Origin: JAQIBY01 sp964418565
GTDB taxonomy: Bacteria; Bacteroidota; Bacteroidia; Bacteroidales; ML635J-15
Length of the DNA stretch: 52,598 nucleotides
NCBI GenBank assembly: GCA_964418565.1
Contig: CAYQMB010000007.1
Location: 1-52,598, forward strand
Reading direction: 5' to 3'
Shown: positions 24,181-34,064 of the stretch, piece by piece
Layout of the letters: the number at the start of each line of letters is the position of its first letter
How positions within the stretch are numbered: the first letter of the stretch is position 1
Notes under the pieces: generated by a model
What the model was told of the DNA's origin: nothing
The model's input: only the letters and a program-made list of their open reading frames with translations
Database searches by the model: none
Program-made: the position numbers and the translations under genes

Positions 24181-26283
24181 TTATTTTACACTTAGAACTT
24201 TAAATTCCACACGTCGGTTATTTTGCCTGCCTTCCGGTGTATCATTTGTATCAATGGGTTTAAGGTAAGCATATCCTTTGTACTCAAGTCTGCTCCGATC
24301 TATGCCCATATTCACCAGATAATCAACGACAGCCTTAGCCCTGTTTTCTGACAATTGAGTATTGTATTTCAGGGAACCGTGGTTGTCGGTATGTCCACCA
24401 ATTTCAATGCGCATATTGCTATAGTTTGTCAGCAATTTATACAGGCGATTCAGCTCCGGATAGGATTCAGGTCTGAGGGTAGCTTTGTCATAATCAAAGA
24501 AAATATTTTTCAAGACAATGCTGGAACCGACCCCGACTTTACTGAGCACAATATCTTTTATCACTTCCTGATACCCTGTAGCGGCAGGGATGTTAAAATT
24601 CTCCGAATGGAAAAGGTATCCTTCAGCTTTAACAGATATGCCATAGTTTTTACCAGAGGGCAGAGAAACCAAATATTTTCCTGTACTTGAATTTGAATTT
24701 GTGGTTGAGACAATCTCGTTTTTCTCATTATCAACAATTTCAATATCAGCCTTAATGGGCTCTTCTGAGATGGCATCGGTAACGGTACCTTTCAAAAGGG
24801 TAAGCCTGACGGTTTCAATATCAACCTCCTTTTCCACCACTTTATCGGAGATGGTAGAATTCAGACTAGCCATAAGGTTATCTTCTGCACCCTGCACCAT
24901 GAGTTTCTCCGGACCCAGAAAGGTGATTTTATAAATATCCTGACCACCGTATCCGCTTTCCTTAAAGGTAGAATAGTATCCAAATCTACCTGAACCGGCC
25001 ATCACGAAAAAGACATCCCTGGCCGGTGTATTTACCGGGTAGCCGAGGTTTTCAGGCTCGCTCCACTTTCCTTCTTCATCTTTCACAGATTTCATAATGT
25101 CATATTCACCCATGCTATTATGCCCTTCGGAGCTAAAATACATGGTACGCCCGTCGGGGTGGATAAAGCAGGCTTCTTCGTTGTATTCTGTATTGATAGG
25201 CTCTCCAATATTTTTCACATCGCCCCATTTGCCTTTTTCAGTTTTCTCACAGTAATAAATATCTTTACCACCGAAGGATTTTTGCCCGAGGTCATCCTCT
25301 TCTCTGTCGCTGACAAAAAAGAAGAATTTACCATCCGGTGAAACGGAAGCACTGGTTTCATGGGATTTTTGGTTAATATGGCGGCTCATTTCATCAGGTT
25401 TGCTCCACTCCTCCCCTTCGAGCTCACTGGTAAGGATGGTTCCGGTAGGTGTTCCGTTGTATGTATACAATATCTGTCCGTCATATGACAAACCAATGGA
25501 TGCATCATGGCCGTCAGTATTCAGATCACGCATATTGAGGGCACCCCGCCAGCGTCCTTCATCATCTTTGTATGAAACATAAAGGTCTTCAAAATACTGA
25601 AAATCCTTTGGATCTCTTTGCCCGCCGGTTGTGCCTTCTCTCCGCGAAGTAAATACCAGCATTGATTCATCCGCGGTAATTACCGGGCCGTACTCCGGAT
25701 ACTTTGTATTGATGGCAGGCCCCAGGTTATCAATAAAAACTCTGGCCGGATTTTTCACCATTTTTTTTGCATTTTCACACTGTTCGATGCGTCTTTCGGC
25801 AGATTTCATCCTACGGTTATCCAGTTCTTCATCACCGGTATTCTGGTATGTATTTATAAATTTGCGTGTTGTTTCAATGGCTTTATCAAATTTATACAGA
25901 TAGTGATAAGCTTTACCGAGAAGATAGAGCGCATCCCTGGCCACATATTCATCCTTATCATACGCTTTTTCGATGTACTCAGCAGCTTTTTCGTGCTGTT
26001 TATCAGCCATATAACATACACCCAATTTATAATTCAAGGGTGCATAATCAGGATTATAGGCAACAGCCTTTTCGTATAAAGGCAAAGCACGGCGGAAACC
26101 ACCTTTGGATCGCATTTCATAAAAATCATCGGCATCCTTTACTGCTCCCCAGGCATCTCTGAATCCGGACTTTCTGTTTTTAAAATCGCCTCTGTCAATA
26201 TCGACTTCGACCTGAGCTACTGCACTACCAGCAAATAAGATCAAACTAAACAAAATGAGATTATATCGCAATCTTATATTCAT
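24181..26283 (-). CDS. PorE-like multidomain protein (TPR, PD40, CRD, OmpA), third paralogue
   Basis: A 700-residue exported protein, the tandem partner of the gene 7 bases downstream. Signal peptide about 1-23 (GSAVAQ); TPR region about 45-175; PD40 propeller about 190-440 (EEACFIHPDGRTMYFSSEGHNSMGEYDIM); an extra linker of about 40 residues around 455-495 (LNSTISDKVVEKEVDIETVRL) accounts for its greater length; CRD about 495-580; OmpA domain about 585-700 with IFFDYDKATLRPESYPEL, IGGHTDNHGSLKYNTQLSENRA and NNRRVEFKVL. No lipobox. It follows a TPR protein gene by 12 bases in what looks like one envelope operon. Confidence 0.86.
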   Translation of the reverse strand: MNIRLRYNLILFSLILFAGSAVAQVEVDIDRGDFKNRKSGFRDAWGAVKDADDFYEMRSKGGFRRALPLYEKAVAYNPDYAPLNYKLGVCYMADKQHEKAAEYIEKAYDKDEYVARDALYLLGKAYHYLYKFDKAIETTRKFINTYQNTGDEELDNRRMKSAERRIEQCENAKKMVKNPARVFIDNLGPAINTKYPEYGPVITADESMLVFTSRREGTTGGQRDPKDFQYFEDLYVSYKDDEGRWRGALNMRDLNTDGHDASIGLSYDGQILYTYNGTPTGTILTSELEGEEWSKPDEMSRHINQKSHETSASVSPDGKFFFFVSDREEDDLGQKSFGGKDIYYCEKTEKGKWGDVKNIGEPINTEYNEEACFIHPDGRTMYFSSEGHNSMGEYDIMKSVKDEEGKWSEPENLGYPVNTPARDVFFVMAGSGRFGYYSTFKESGYGGQDIYKITFLGPEKLMVQGAEDNLMASLNSTISDKVVEKEVDIETVRLTLLKGTVTDAISEEPIKADIEIVDNEKNEIVSTTNSNSSTGKYLVSLPSGKNYGISVKAEGYLFHSENFNIPAATGYQEVIKDIVLSKVGVGSSIVLKNIFFDYDKATLRPESYPELNRLYKLLTNYSNMRIEIGGHTDNHGSLKYNTQLSENRAKAVVDYLVNMGIDRSRLEYKGYAYLKPIDTNDTPEGRQNNRRVEFKVLSVK

Positions 26284-26295
26284 AATTCAATGGTT

Positions 26296-27426
26296 TTATT
26301 GGTTATCTTCATCATTACAATAATACAGGTAAGTCTCAGCCGCATCTACACCAAGTTCTGCTGCTTTTTGCCAGTCCACACATGCATCATCAAATTTACG
26401 CAACATTTCTTTTGCATTTCCCCTGTGCAGATAAGCATAGCCATAATCCGGGTCAAGGACAATGGCCTTGGTGTAAGCATCAATGGCTTCTTCATATTTA
26501 CCGAGTTTGTAATATGCCAATCCCTTGTTATTGTATGCAAAGGTATATTCTCTGTCAATGATAAGGACTTCTTCAAAATCATTGATGGCTTCCTCGTATT
26601 GTTTCAGATTATACCTGGCTATGCCACGGTTATTAAGTGCAAGTTTGTAATCCCTGTCTATTTCAAGGGCAGCGTTGTAATCATCTATGGCTTTTTCGTA
26701 CTTTTCCTGCAACCGGTAAACACTTCCACGGTTGGCGTAATACATAGGATTATCATTATCAATATCAATTGCCATTCCGTAATCTGCTATAGCTTTGTCA
26801 AGATTACCAAGTTTTCTGTGCGTACTGGCCCTGTCGTTATAAATCATGGCATCATTTTTTTCTTTATCAAGGGCTTTATTAAAATACCTGAGGGCATCTT
26901 CGTATTTTTCATTCATAAAGCCAATGACACCCAGGTAGTAATTCATTCTGGGGTTATCATAGCCCATTTCATTAGCTTTCAGGAGGTTGGTTTCTGCCAA
27001 TCTGTAATTTTCTTGTCGCATCTTAATGATACCAAGCATATAGTATGCAGATTTCAAATCCGGATTCAGCTCCAGGGATTTTTTGAGATCCTTTTCAGCC
27101 TCCTCCAGTTGATTCATCTGAAAATAGGATGATCCTCTGTTTAGGTAAGCTTTTTCAAAATCCGGTTTGAGATCAAGTGCCTGGGTAAATTTGGCAATGG
27201 CCTTTTGATACTTTTCAGCAGTAAAGTAATCAATACCTGCGTTATACGTTAATTGGGCTTCCTGCCCCTCTGCAGCCACCAAACTGTCAGTCCTGGTTGT
27301 ATCCACAACAATTTTTGTCGGGACGACAATCTGCGATGTATCGCTCTGGCTGTCTTCATTTTGTGCATTAGCTGCAGCAAATGAGAACATAATAATCAGC
27401 AATGTAAATAGTTTTTTTGTTTTCAT
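26296..27426 (-). CDS. Exported tetratricopeptide-repeat protein
   Basis: A 376-residue protein with signal peptide (about 1-22, ending AAANAQ) followed by about nine consecutive TPR units from about residue 55 to 365. They show the usual 34-residue pattern, for example AYLNRGSSYFQMNQLEEAEKDL, MYYANRGSVYRLQEKYEKAIDDY and FAYNNKGLAYYKLGKYEEAID. No other domain. It starts the group TPR - PorE-like - PorE-like - gcvT and lies 52 bases after secA. It probably forms a periplasmic protein-interaction scaffold with the PorE-like proteins; that is inference from operon position. Confidence 0.85.
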   Translation of the reverse strand: MKTKKLFTLLIIMFSFAAANAQNEDSQSDTSQIVVPTKIVVDTTRTDSLVAAEGQEAQLTYNAGIDYFTAEKYQKAIAKFTQALDLKPDFEKAYLNRGSSYFQMNQLEEAEKDLKKSLELNPDLKSAYYMLGIIKMRQENYRLAETNLLKANEMGYDNPRMNYYLGVIGFMNEKYEDALRYFNKALDKEKNDAMIYNDRASTHRKLGNLDKAIADYGMAIDIDNDNPMYYANRGSVYRLQEKYEKAIDDYNAALEIDRDYKLALNNRGIARYNLKQYEEAINDFEEVLIIDREYTFAYNNKGLAYYKLGKYEEAIDAYTKAIVLDPDYGYAYLHRGNAKEMLRKFDDACVDWQKAAELGVDAAETYLYYCNDEDNQ

Positions 27427-27478
27427 AGATTCCTGGTTTTATCATACTTCATATTTCCTCTTGTTTCAAATACTGTGC

Positions 27479-30400
27479 CTAAGCCAACGGTTCAGCACCC
27501 GGCCTTCCGTGGCAGTTTTTATACTTTTTCCCACTACCACACGGACACATATCATTTCTGCCAACTTTTTTGGCTGTCCGCACTGGTTCACGTTTTTGCT
27601 TTCCTTTTGAAGGATCGTTGTAACCGGGATCCTGGCGTCCGGTCTGCATATTACTGGTATCAAGTCGCTTTCTTTCTTCAGCCTCTTTAACTTCATCCGG
27701 ATTTTCAATAGGAATCTGGCCTTTCATCAGCACAGAAACCACGGAGCTGTTAATTCTCTTGAGCATACCTTTAAAGAGATCATAAGCTTCCAGTTTGTAA
27801 ATCAACAAGGGATCCTTTTGTTCGTAAGATGCATTTTGCACAGACTGGCGCAAATCATCCATTTCACGCAGATGCTCTTTCCACATTTCATCAATGGATG
27901 CCAGCATAACGGTTTTATCGTATGCATCCACAACTTCACGGCCTTCTGTTTCGTAAGCTTTTTCAAGGTTTACAATCACCTTGTAGGTTTTGGTACCATC
28001 GCTCACGGGCACAACGATGTTTTTATAAATGGCCCGTTGATTTTCGTACACTTGCTTAATGACCGGATAGGCCTGTTCAGCAATACGAGTTACTTTTTGC
28101 TTATGTGTTTCCACCACTTTATCGTAAAGCAGCTCAACCAATTCTTCTACTTTCCTTTCTTTAAAATCATTTTCATCGAAGGGTGCTTCGATGGAAAGAT
28201 TTCTAAGGAGATCGAGCTCAATATCAGCAAATTCTGACCCACCATAATGCTCTTCAATGATAGCAGCACAGAGATCATAAATCATATTGGCAATATCCAC
28301 CCCAAGTCTCTCTCCATCAAGAGCGTGACGTCGTTTTTTATAAATAACGGTACGCTGGGCATTCATGACATCATCATACTCTAGCAGACGCTTGCGAATG
28401 CCAAAGTTGTTTTCCTCCACTTTTTTCTGGGCGCGCTCAATGGAGCGTGAAATCATTTTGTGCTGAATAACTTCGCCTTCTTTCACACCCATGCGGTCCA
28501 TCAGTTTGGCAATGCGTTCAGAACCAAACAGGCGCATAAGGTCATCTTCAAGAGACACATAAAACTGTGATGATCCCGGATCGCCCTGCCTTCCTGCTCG
28601 GCCACGCAACTGTCTGTCAACACGTCTTGAATCATGCCGTGCTGTACCGACAATAGCAAGTCCGCCAGCTTTTTTCACTTCCTCACTTAGTTTGATATCG
28701 GTACCACGGCCTGCCATATTGGTAGCAATGGTAACAGATTTTGCCTGACCGGCTTCTGCCACGATATCGGCTTCACGCTTATGTAGCTTGGCATTCAGAA
28801 CATTATGCTTAATTCCTTTGCGGTTAAGCATTCGGCTAAGAATTTCGGATATTTCTACTGAAGTAGTACCAACAAGGACAGGTCGCCCGTGCTCTGTAAG
28901 ATCAACGACATCATCAATGACAGCCTGGTATTTCTCACGTTTGGTTCTGTAAACCATATCCTGTTTGTCGTCACGGACAATAGGCTTATTTGTCGGAACC
29001 ACGACAACATCCAGTTCATAGATATCCCAGAACTCGCCAGCTTCTGTTTCAGCCGTACCGGTCATTCCTGAAAGTTTATGATACATGCGGAAATAGTTCT
29101 GAAGGGTAATGGTAGCGTGAGTCTGGGTGGCAGCCTCTACCTTTACGTTTTCCTTGGCCTCAATGGCCTGATGCAGACCATCGCTGTAGCGTCGCCCTTC
29201 CATGATACGTCCGGTCTGCTCATCGACAATTTTCACTTTGTTTTCGATAACAACGTATTCAACATCCTTTTCAAACAGGGCATAAGCTTTCAGCAGCTGA
29301 TTTATGGTGTGTACACGTTCGCTTTTGGCAGAAAACTCACCGATCATTTCAGATTTTTTATCCGCTTTTTCTTTTGGATCGGAATACTGTTCTTCAATTT
29401 TTGCCATTTCAGACCCGATATCCGGAAGGATAAAAAATGAAGGGTCCTCACCGGATTCAGCAAGGATTTCATAACCTTTATCGGTTATTTCCACGGCATT
29501 TTGTTTTTCTTCAATCACAAAGTAAAGGTCATCGGTAACCTTGTGCATGTGTTTTGAATTGTCCTGCATGTAGAAGTTTTCCGTTTTCTGCAGCAGGAGT
29601 TTGATGCCTTCTTCAGACAGGTATTTTATCAACGGCTTATATTTTGGCAATGCTTTATATGCCTGCAGGAGTTTAAATCCGCCTTTTTCGTTATCTCCTT
29701 CCTTAATAAATTTTTTGGCCTCATTGAGCAGATTTGTTGCCAACGTACGTTGTGAGTTGTACAAACGTCTGATAACATCTTTGTACTCATCGAACATCTG
29801 ATCGTTTGTCTGTGATGTTGGTCCGGAGATAATCAACGGCGTACGGGCATCATCAATCAAAACAGAGTCGACCTCATCCACTATGGTAAAATTATGCCGG
29901 CGCTGCACCTGATCTTCCAGGCTGAGTGCCATATTATCACGCAGGTAGTCAAATCCAAATTCATTGTTGGTTCCATAGGCAATATCAGCATTATAGGCCT
30001 TTCTTCTTTCGGGCGAATTTGGCTGATGCTTGTCAATGCAATCGACACTGAGACCGTGAAACATAAACAGAGGCCCCATCCATTCGGCATCGCGTTTTGC
30101 CAGGTAGTCATTGACAGTAACCAGATGAACGCCTCGTCCGGTAAGGGCATTCAGAAACATCGGCAGGGTAGCAACCAGGGTTTTTCCTTCCCCTGTGGCC
30201 ATTTCGGCAATGGTACCACGGTGAAGAACAACGCCACCCAGAAGCTGCACCTCATAGTGCATCATATCCCAAACGATTTCATTACCGCCGGCTATCCAGC
30301 GATTAAACCATACTGAATGCTCACCGCGAATTTCGACAAAGTCATTTTCAGCTGCAACTTCCTTATCAAACTCTGAGGCGCTGACTTTAATTTCTTCATT

Positions 30401-30769
30401 TTCCTTAAAGCGCCGTGCAGTTTCCCGCATTACAGCAAAAGCTTCCGGCAGGATTTCTTCAAGCACATCTTCAATTTTATTGTCGATGGCGTCCTCGATC
30501 TCATCAATTTCGTTGTATAACTCTTCTCTTTCGTATATATCCCGCGATAAAGCCTCCTCTTTTTTCTTGTCAATCTCAGCCTTATCTTCAGCAATATAGT
30601 CATGAATGCGCTGTTTCATCCGCACAGTACGTTGCCGGATGGCATCATTGTCTTCATTCTGCAAGCCGTTATACACCTCCAGCACTTTATCAACCACCGG
30701 TTGATTTTCCTTAAGGTCACGTTCAGCTTTTGAGCCAAACATATTTTTTAATACATCAAAAATTCCCAT
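27479..30769 (-). CDS. secA: Preprotein translocase ATPase SecA
   Basis: Motor that drives unfolded preproteins through SecYEG. It is 1096 residues against about 900 in E. coli. The Walker A ATGEGKT falls at 191-197 rather than near 102-109, so about 85 residues are inserted in the N-terminal region (charged helix about 55-105), typical of Bacteroidota SecA. DEVD (Walker B), the preprotein cross-linking domain, TNMAGRGTDIKL and RQLRGRAGRQGDPGSSQFY are intact. The C-terminus ends with a SEC-C zinc motif (CPCGSGKKYKNCHG) that binds SecB or ribosomes. Essential gene; all exported proteins listed here depend on it. Confidence 0.97.
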   Translation of the reverse strand: MGIFDVLKNMFGSKAERDLKENQPVVDKVLEVYNGLQNEDNDAIRQRTVRMKQRIHDYIAEDKAEIDKKKEEALSRDIYEREELYNEIDEIEDAIDNKIEDVLEEILPEAFAVMRETARRFKENEEIKVSASEFDKEVAAENDFVEIRGEHSVWFNRWIAGGNEIVWDMMHYEVQLLGGVVLHRGTIAEMATGEGKTLVATLPMFLNALTGRGVHLVTVNDYLAKRDAEWMGPLFMFHGLSVDCIDKHQPNSPERRKAYNADIAYGTNNEFGFDYLRDNMALSLEDQVQRRHNFTIVDEVDSVLIDDARTPLIISGPTSQTNDQMFDEYKDVIRRLYNSQRTLATNLLNEAKKFIKEGDNEKGGFKLLQAYKALPKYKPLIKYLSEEGIKLLLQKTENFYMQDNSKHMHKVTDDLYFVIEEKQNAVEITDKGYEILAESGEDPSFFILPDIGSEMAKIEEQYSDPKEKADKKSEMIGEFSAKSERVHTINQLLKAYALFEKDVEYVVIENKVKIVDEQTGRIMEGRRYSDGLHQAIEAKENVKVEAATQTHATITLQNYFRMYHKLSGMTGTAETEAGEFWDIYELDVVVVPTNKPIVRDDKQDMVYRTKREKYQAVIDDVVDLTEHGRPVLVGTTSVEISEILSRMLNRKGIKHNVLNAKLHKREADIVAEAGQAKSVTIATNMAGRGTDIKLSEEVKKAGGLAIVGTARHDSRRVDRQLRGRAGRQGDPGSSQFYVSLEDDLMRLFGSERIAKLMDRMGVKEGEVIQHKMISRSIERAQKKVEENNFGIRKRLLEYDDVMNAQRTVIYKKRRHALDGERLGVDIANMIYDLCAAIIEEHYGGSEFADIELDLLRNLSIEAPFDENDFKERKVEELVELLYDKVVETHKQKVTRIAEQAYPVIKQVYENQRAIYKNIVVPVSDGTKTYKVIVNLEKAYETEGREVVDAYDKTVMLASIDEMWKEHLREMDDLRQSVQNASYEQKDPLLIYKLEAYDLFKGMLKRINSSVVSVLMKGQIPIENPDEVKEAEERKRLDTSNMQTGRQDPGYNDPSKGKQKREPVRTAKKVGRNDMCPCGSGKKYKNCHGRPGAEPLA

Positions 30770-30794
30770 GAATCAGTATACTTGTTAATTTTAA

Positions 30795-30802
30795 CAAAAT
30801 TA
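30795..30802 (-). promoter_or_regulatory. Bacteroidota -7 box (TAATTTTG) for secA
   Basis: Minus-strand TAATTTTG fits TAnnTTTG exactly and ends 25 bases upstream of the secA ATG. No TTTG is found at the -33 spacing. Confidence 0.4.
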
Positions 30803-30900
30803 GTGATTTTAACCCACTTTTAAAACTCTGAGAATTGTTTATTTTAAGAATTATTGCTTTTTTTGGCCGGATTTTTGAGGTTAGCATAAAAATTGCAATT

Positions 30901-31494
30901 ATGAAATTTGTCTTACATACAGCTTTAGTGGTTTTAATGACAATTGGTTTGTTTAGCTATACCGGCTATGCACAGAGCTCCGGCGTACGTTTCCTTCCCC
31001 AGGCCGGGATAAACCTCACAAAGCTGAGCAATGAGCCCATTGAAGATGCTGATAAATTTCGCACAGGAATAGAAGCCGGTCTGTGGGTACAGACAAAATC
31101 CCCCGTGTTTTTCATGCCCGGTGCTTTTTACGGGCAGCAGGGTCTGCGTAAAGTTCATATTGATGATCTTCAAACATCTGCAAGCAGTGCAAGCGATACC
31201 ATTTTAAGCAATATTGACTATCGCTTCATTAAATTACCAGTGATCTTTGGAATACAGGTACTGGGAGCGCGCATATATACAGGCCCCACATTTACCTATG
31301 TGATGGATATGGATGAAATAGAAATCATGGAATCAGAATTCCGCGATTTGTCCATGGGGCTAAATGTCGGAGCTGGTTTAAACATTGCTTTATTCAGTTT
31401 TGATGTACGCTATGAATATGGCGTTTCAAACGTATTTACAACGGGGCATGCAACCGCCAACACACTCACCATTAGCGCAGGCTTCAAATTTTAA
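30901..31494 (+). CDS. Outer-membrane beta-barrel protein (PorT-like family)
   Basis: From the ATG at 30901 the protein has 197 residues with a signal peptide (about 1-24, ending GYAQ). The rest is beta-rich with alternating strands (GVRFLPQAGINLTKL, ARIYTGPTFTYVMDM, SMGLNVGAGLNIALFSFDVRYEYG) and ends in a phenylalanine (SAGFKF), the C-terminal signature recognised by the BAM complex. The pattern fits the small 8-stranded PorT-type barrels of Bacteroidota. A longer frame from 30835 adds 22 hydrophobic residues ahead of the natural signal peptide and is not used. Function unknown. Convergent with recN, only 12 bases between stops. Confidence 0.8.
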   Translation: MKFVLHTALVVLMTIGLFSYTGYAQSSGVRFLPQAGINLTKLSNEPIEDADKFRTGIEAGLWVQTKSPVFFMPGAFYGQQGLRKVHIDDLQTSASSASDTILSNIDYRFIKLPVIFGIQVLGARIYTGPTFTYVMDMDEIEIMESEFRDLSMGLNVGAGLNIALFSFDVRYEYGVSNVFTTGHATANTLTISAGFKF

Positions 31495-31506
31495 AACAAT
31501 GGTTTT

Positions 31507-33156
31507 TTAATTCTTCTTTGCTTCAAGCAGGCTTTTGGCATGATCAATAGCCGTTTTCCCAACATTTTCACCACTTGCCATGCGCGCAATTTCCTGCAGC
31601 CGTTCCTCTTCTGACAACTGTTTAATGGTTGTTTTCGCCTTGTCTTTTCGTACATGAAACTGTGCATCACCAAGGGCTGCCACCTGTGCCAGATGCGTAA
31701 TACTGATTACCTGAGCTGATACTCCAAGCTCGTGCATCATTCGACCCATTTTACCGGCAATTTCACCGGAAACACCCGTATCAATTTCATCAAAGATAAT
31801 GCTGGGCATGCGCAGTTTTTTTGCAATGATGGTTTTCAGGCATAACATCAGGCGCGACATTTCCCCGCCAGAGGCGACCCTGCCAATAGGCATGGCCTGC
31901 AGGTCAGGATTTGCAGAAAACAGAAACTCAACCAGATCCCATCCATTGGCTGTCGGTTCGGCATTTTGTTTAATCTGAACATTAAAAACAGCATCCGGCA
32001 TACCGAGATAAGCAAGCATGCTTTTCAGCTTTCCCTCTAGCCCGCTCACTGCTTTTTTGCGTTTAGCTGTCAGGCCTTGTCCTTTTTGCTTAAGGTCATC
32101 ATACAACGCTTTCAGCTTTTTCTCAAGGGTATCCGTTTTGATGCTGTCAGTATCCATCTGTAAAAGGCGTTCTTCCAGCTCATCGCGCAAGGCAATCAAT
32201 TCATCAACATCCTGTTTCTGATGTTTAAGAAGCAGGTCATTGAGCAGGTTTATACGGTTCTGCACCTCATTTAATCGTGCCGGGTTGAATTCAATGGTTC
32301 CGGCATCCTGATCAAAGCTATCGGCAAGGTCCTTGATTTCAATGATCGCAGATTCAAGTCGTTCAGCATAGCTTTCCGCCTGTACAAAGTGTTGTTTGAC
32401 CTCATTGAGGCTGTCAGCAATGCGATTAAGCTCGCCAAGCACACTGTTTTCCTGATCCCGAATGGTCAAAACAGAATTTCTGAAGCATGATTCAATTTCA
32501 CCGGCGTGATTAAGCAGGTTTTCTTCTTTTTCAAGTTCTTCCAGTTCTCCGCTAATAAGAACTGCTTCGCTAAGCTGCTGATACTGAAACTGCAGGTAAT
32601 CTTTTTCTTTAAGAGCAGCCTGTTGCCTGTCTTTCAATTGTTGCAGTTGCTCTTTTAAGCCGGCGTATTCCAGGAATGTTTTTTTGTACGCTGCCAGTTC
32701 CGTTGCGGTACCAGCGTATGAATCCAGCACACTGAGGCGGAACCCGGAGTTGGCCACGAGCAGGCTTTGATGCTGTGAATGTATATCGATAAGTTTATCG
32801 GTTAATTCACGCAGCAGATCAAGTTTCACCGGTGTATCGTTTATAAACGTCCGGGATTTTCCTTTGCCTGAAATCTCCCTGCGGATGATACTCTCTGAAT
32901 CAAAATCCAGATCATGTGCGCTAAAAAAGGCTTTGTGTTCAGGATTTACGCTAAATGCAGCCTCAACAACGCATTTTTTTGATTCATCAAGCAATACTGA
33001 GGTATCAGCCCTTTTTCCGGTTAGCAGAGATATGGCTCCAAGGAGGATGGATTTACCCGCCCCGGTTTCCCCCGTAAGTGTTATAAAATTATCCGGCAAC
33101 TGAATATCCAGATGCTCAATTAGCAGGTAGTTATTAATCTTCAACCAGCTTAGCAT
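31507..33156 (-). CDS. recN: DNA repair ATPase RecN
   Basis: SMC-like protein that tethers DNA ends in double-strand break repair. 549 residues, normal. Walker A GETGAGKS at 29-36; two coiled-coil arms about 150-375 (Gln/Leu/Glu-rich); the RecN signature GRVASGGEMSRLMLCLK with the ABC-type signature; Walker B IIFDEIDTGVSGE; and the H-loop region VISITHLAQVAALGD. Last gene of bamD-omega-coaBC-porD-recN, 2 bases after porD. The order is conserved in Bacteroidota and recN may be expressed constitutively from it; no LexA-like box was recognised. Confidence 0.95.
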   Translation of the reverse strand: MLSWLKINNYLLIEHLDIQLPDNFITLTGETGAGKSILLGAISLLTGKRADTSVLLDESKKCVVEAAFSVNPEHKAFFSAHDLDFDSESIIRREISGKGKSRTFINDTPVKLDLLRELTDKLIDIHSQHQSLLVANSGFRLSVLDSYAGTATELAAYKKTFLEYAGLKEQLQQLKDRQQAALKEKDYLQFQYQQLSEAVLISGELEELEKEENLLNHAGEIESCFRNSVLTIRDQENSVLGELNRIADSLNEVKQHFVQAESYAERLESAIIEIKDLADSFDQDAGTIEFNPARLNEVQNRINLLNDLLLKHQKQDVDELIALRDELEERLLQMDTDSIKTDTLEKKLKALYDDLKQKGQGLTAKRKKAVSGLEGKLKSMLAYLGMPDAVFNVQIKQNAEPTANGWDLVEFLFSANPDLQAMPIGRVASGGEMSRLMLCLKTIIAKKLRMPSIIFDEIDTGVSGEIAGKMGRMMHELGVSAQVISITHLAQVAALGDAQFHVRKDKAKTTIKQLSEEERLQEIARMASGENVGKTAIDHAKSLLEAKKN

Positions 33157-33158
33157 GG

Positions 33159-34064
33159 CTAATCCTCTTTGAGAATTTTCCGGTATTTTGATGAATTGGC
33201 CGGATCCACCTCTTCCATAATCTGGATTACACGATTCTTCTGGTCAGGAAATGCTTCGGAAAAGATGTTGACAATTTCTTCGCTTTTGGCATCGACAAAT
33301 AAATTCATCAGAAAGGAACCCGGCTTTTTGTTGTGAACATCTTTAAGGTTTTCAATGGCCTCTTCCACCCTGGTTCTGCCTTCAACGGGTTTTTCGCTCA
33401 TTCTGTCAAGGCCTTCGCGGTGATAAATATACATGGCTTCCCTCAGCGGGGAATATGTATCGTTCAACAAGTTCTCTACCAACCAGTAACGGTTTTCTGT
33501 TCCTTCATAGGATTTCCATCCGGATTCCTGAGCATTCTGGGCATTCTGTACAATGCGTTCGGCTTTTTGAAAGAACTGATCTCCAGACATCATGCCAAAG
33601 GTATCGTAATCCATTCCCAGGATAATATAGGCATAATAAGCGAGGATGCCAGCAAAATTTGACTGGTGGCTGTTTATGTTGAATTCAAGTGGCTCATATT
33701 CGACATACTGGATATGAAAATCCCTGTCAATGTGCTTGAATATCTGGCTTTTGTAGCTAGTGTTATATATGGTTCGTGATGACTGAACCTGAATAGAGCC
33801 TTTAAACTCATCCGAGGATATTTTTTCCTTCAGTTCGATGCGAATATTGCATTCGATGCGTTCGTCCTGTTTAAACACATGATTCGTCCATACGGTATTG
33901 TTCATGAACTCATACACTGCTGTCTGCATTTCCTGAAACTTTTGCCGGTTGGATGTTTCCTGCACCTGAGAGGGATCAATTTGAACACGGCAATCGAGTT
34001 CCTGAGCAAATCCGCTAAGGGCAAATGCAAACAAGAGGATGGTTATGTTAAGCGTATGTTTCAT
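33159..34064 (-). CDS. porD: Type IX secretion system protein PorD (DUF4835)
   Basis: A 301-residue exported protein (signal peptide about 1-20, ending LSGFAQ) of the Bacteroidota-specific DUF4835 family, named PorD. Family features seen: the N-terminal ELDCRVQI segment followed by a beta domain with CNIRIEL and SSRTIYNTSYKSQIF, the NFAGILAYYAYIILGMDYDTF stretch, and helices with EGWKSYE-like GWKSYEGTENRYWL. It overlaps the coaBC stop by one base (TAATG) and sits between coaBC and recN, the conserved place of this gene. The biochemical role in secretion is not defined. Confidence 0.88.
   Translation of the reverse strand: MKHTLNITILLFAFALSGFAQELDCRVQIDPSQVQETSNRQKFQEMQTAVYEFMNNTVWTNHVFKQDERIECNIRIELKEKISSDEFKGSIQVQSSRTIYNTSYKSQIFKHIDRDFHIQYVEYEPLEFNINSHQSNFAGILAYYAYIILGMDYDTFGMMSGDQFFQKAERIVQNAQNAQESGWKSYEGTENRYWLVENLLNDTYSPLREAMYIYHREGLDRMSEKPVEGRTRVEEAIENLKDVHNKKPGSFLMNLFVDAKSEEIVNIFSEAFPDQKNRVIQIMEEVDPANSSKYRKILKED

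Noticed and set aside
26290..27132. 280-residue open frame antisense to the TPR protein gene
   Set aside because: It mirrors a repetitive gene on the other strand; its Ile/Phe/Val-rich translation follows from reverse-complemented TPR codons, and the minus-strand frame has a signal peptide and nine TPRs.
30835..30900. N-terminal extension of the beta-barrel protein
   Set aside because: It would put 22 hydrophobic residues ahead of a normal signal peptide that begins at the ATG at 30901.
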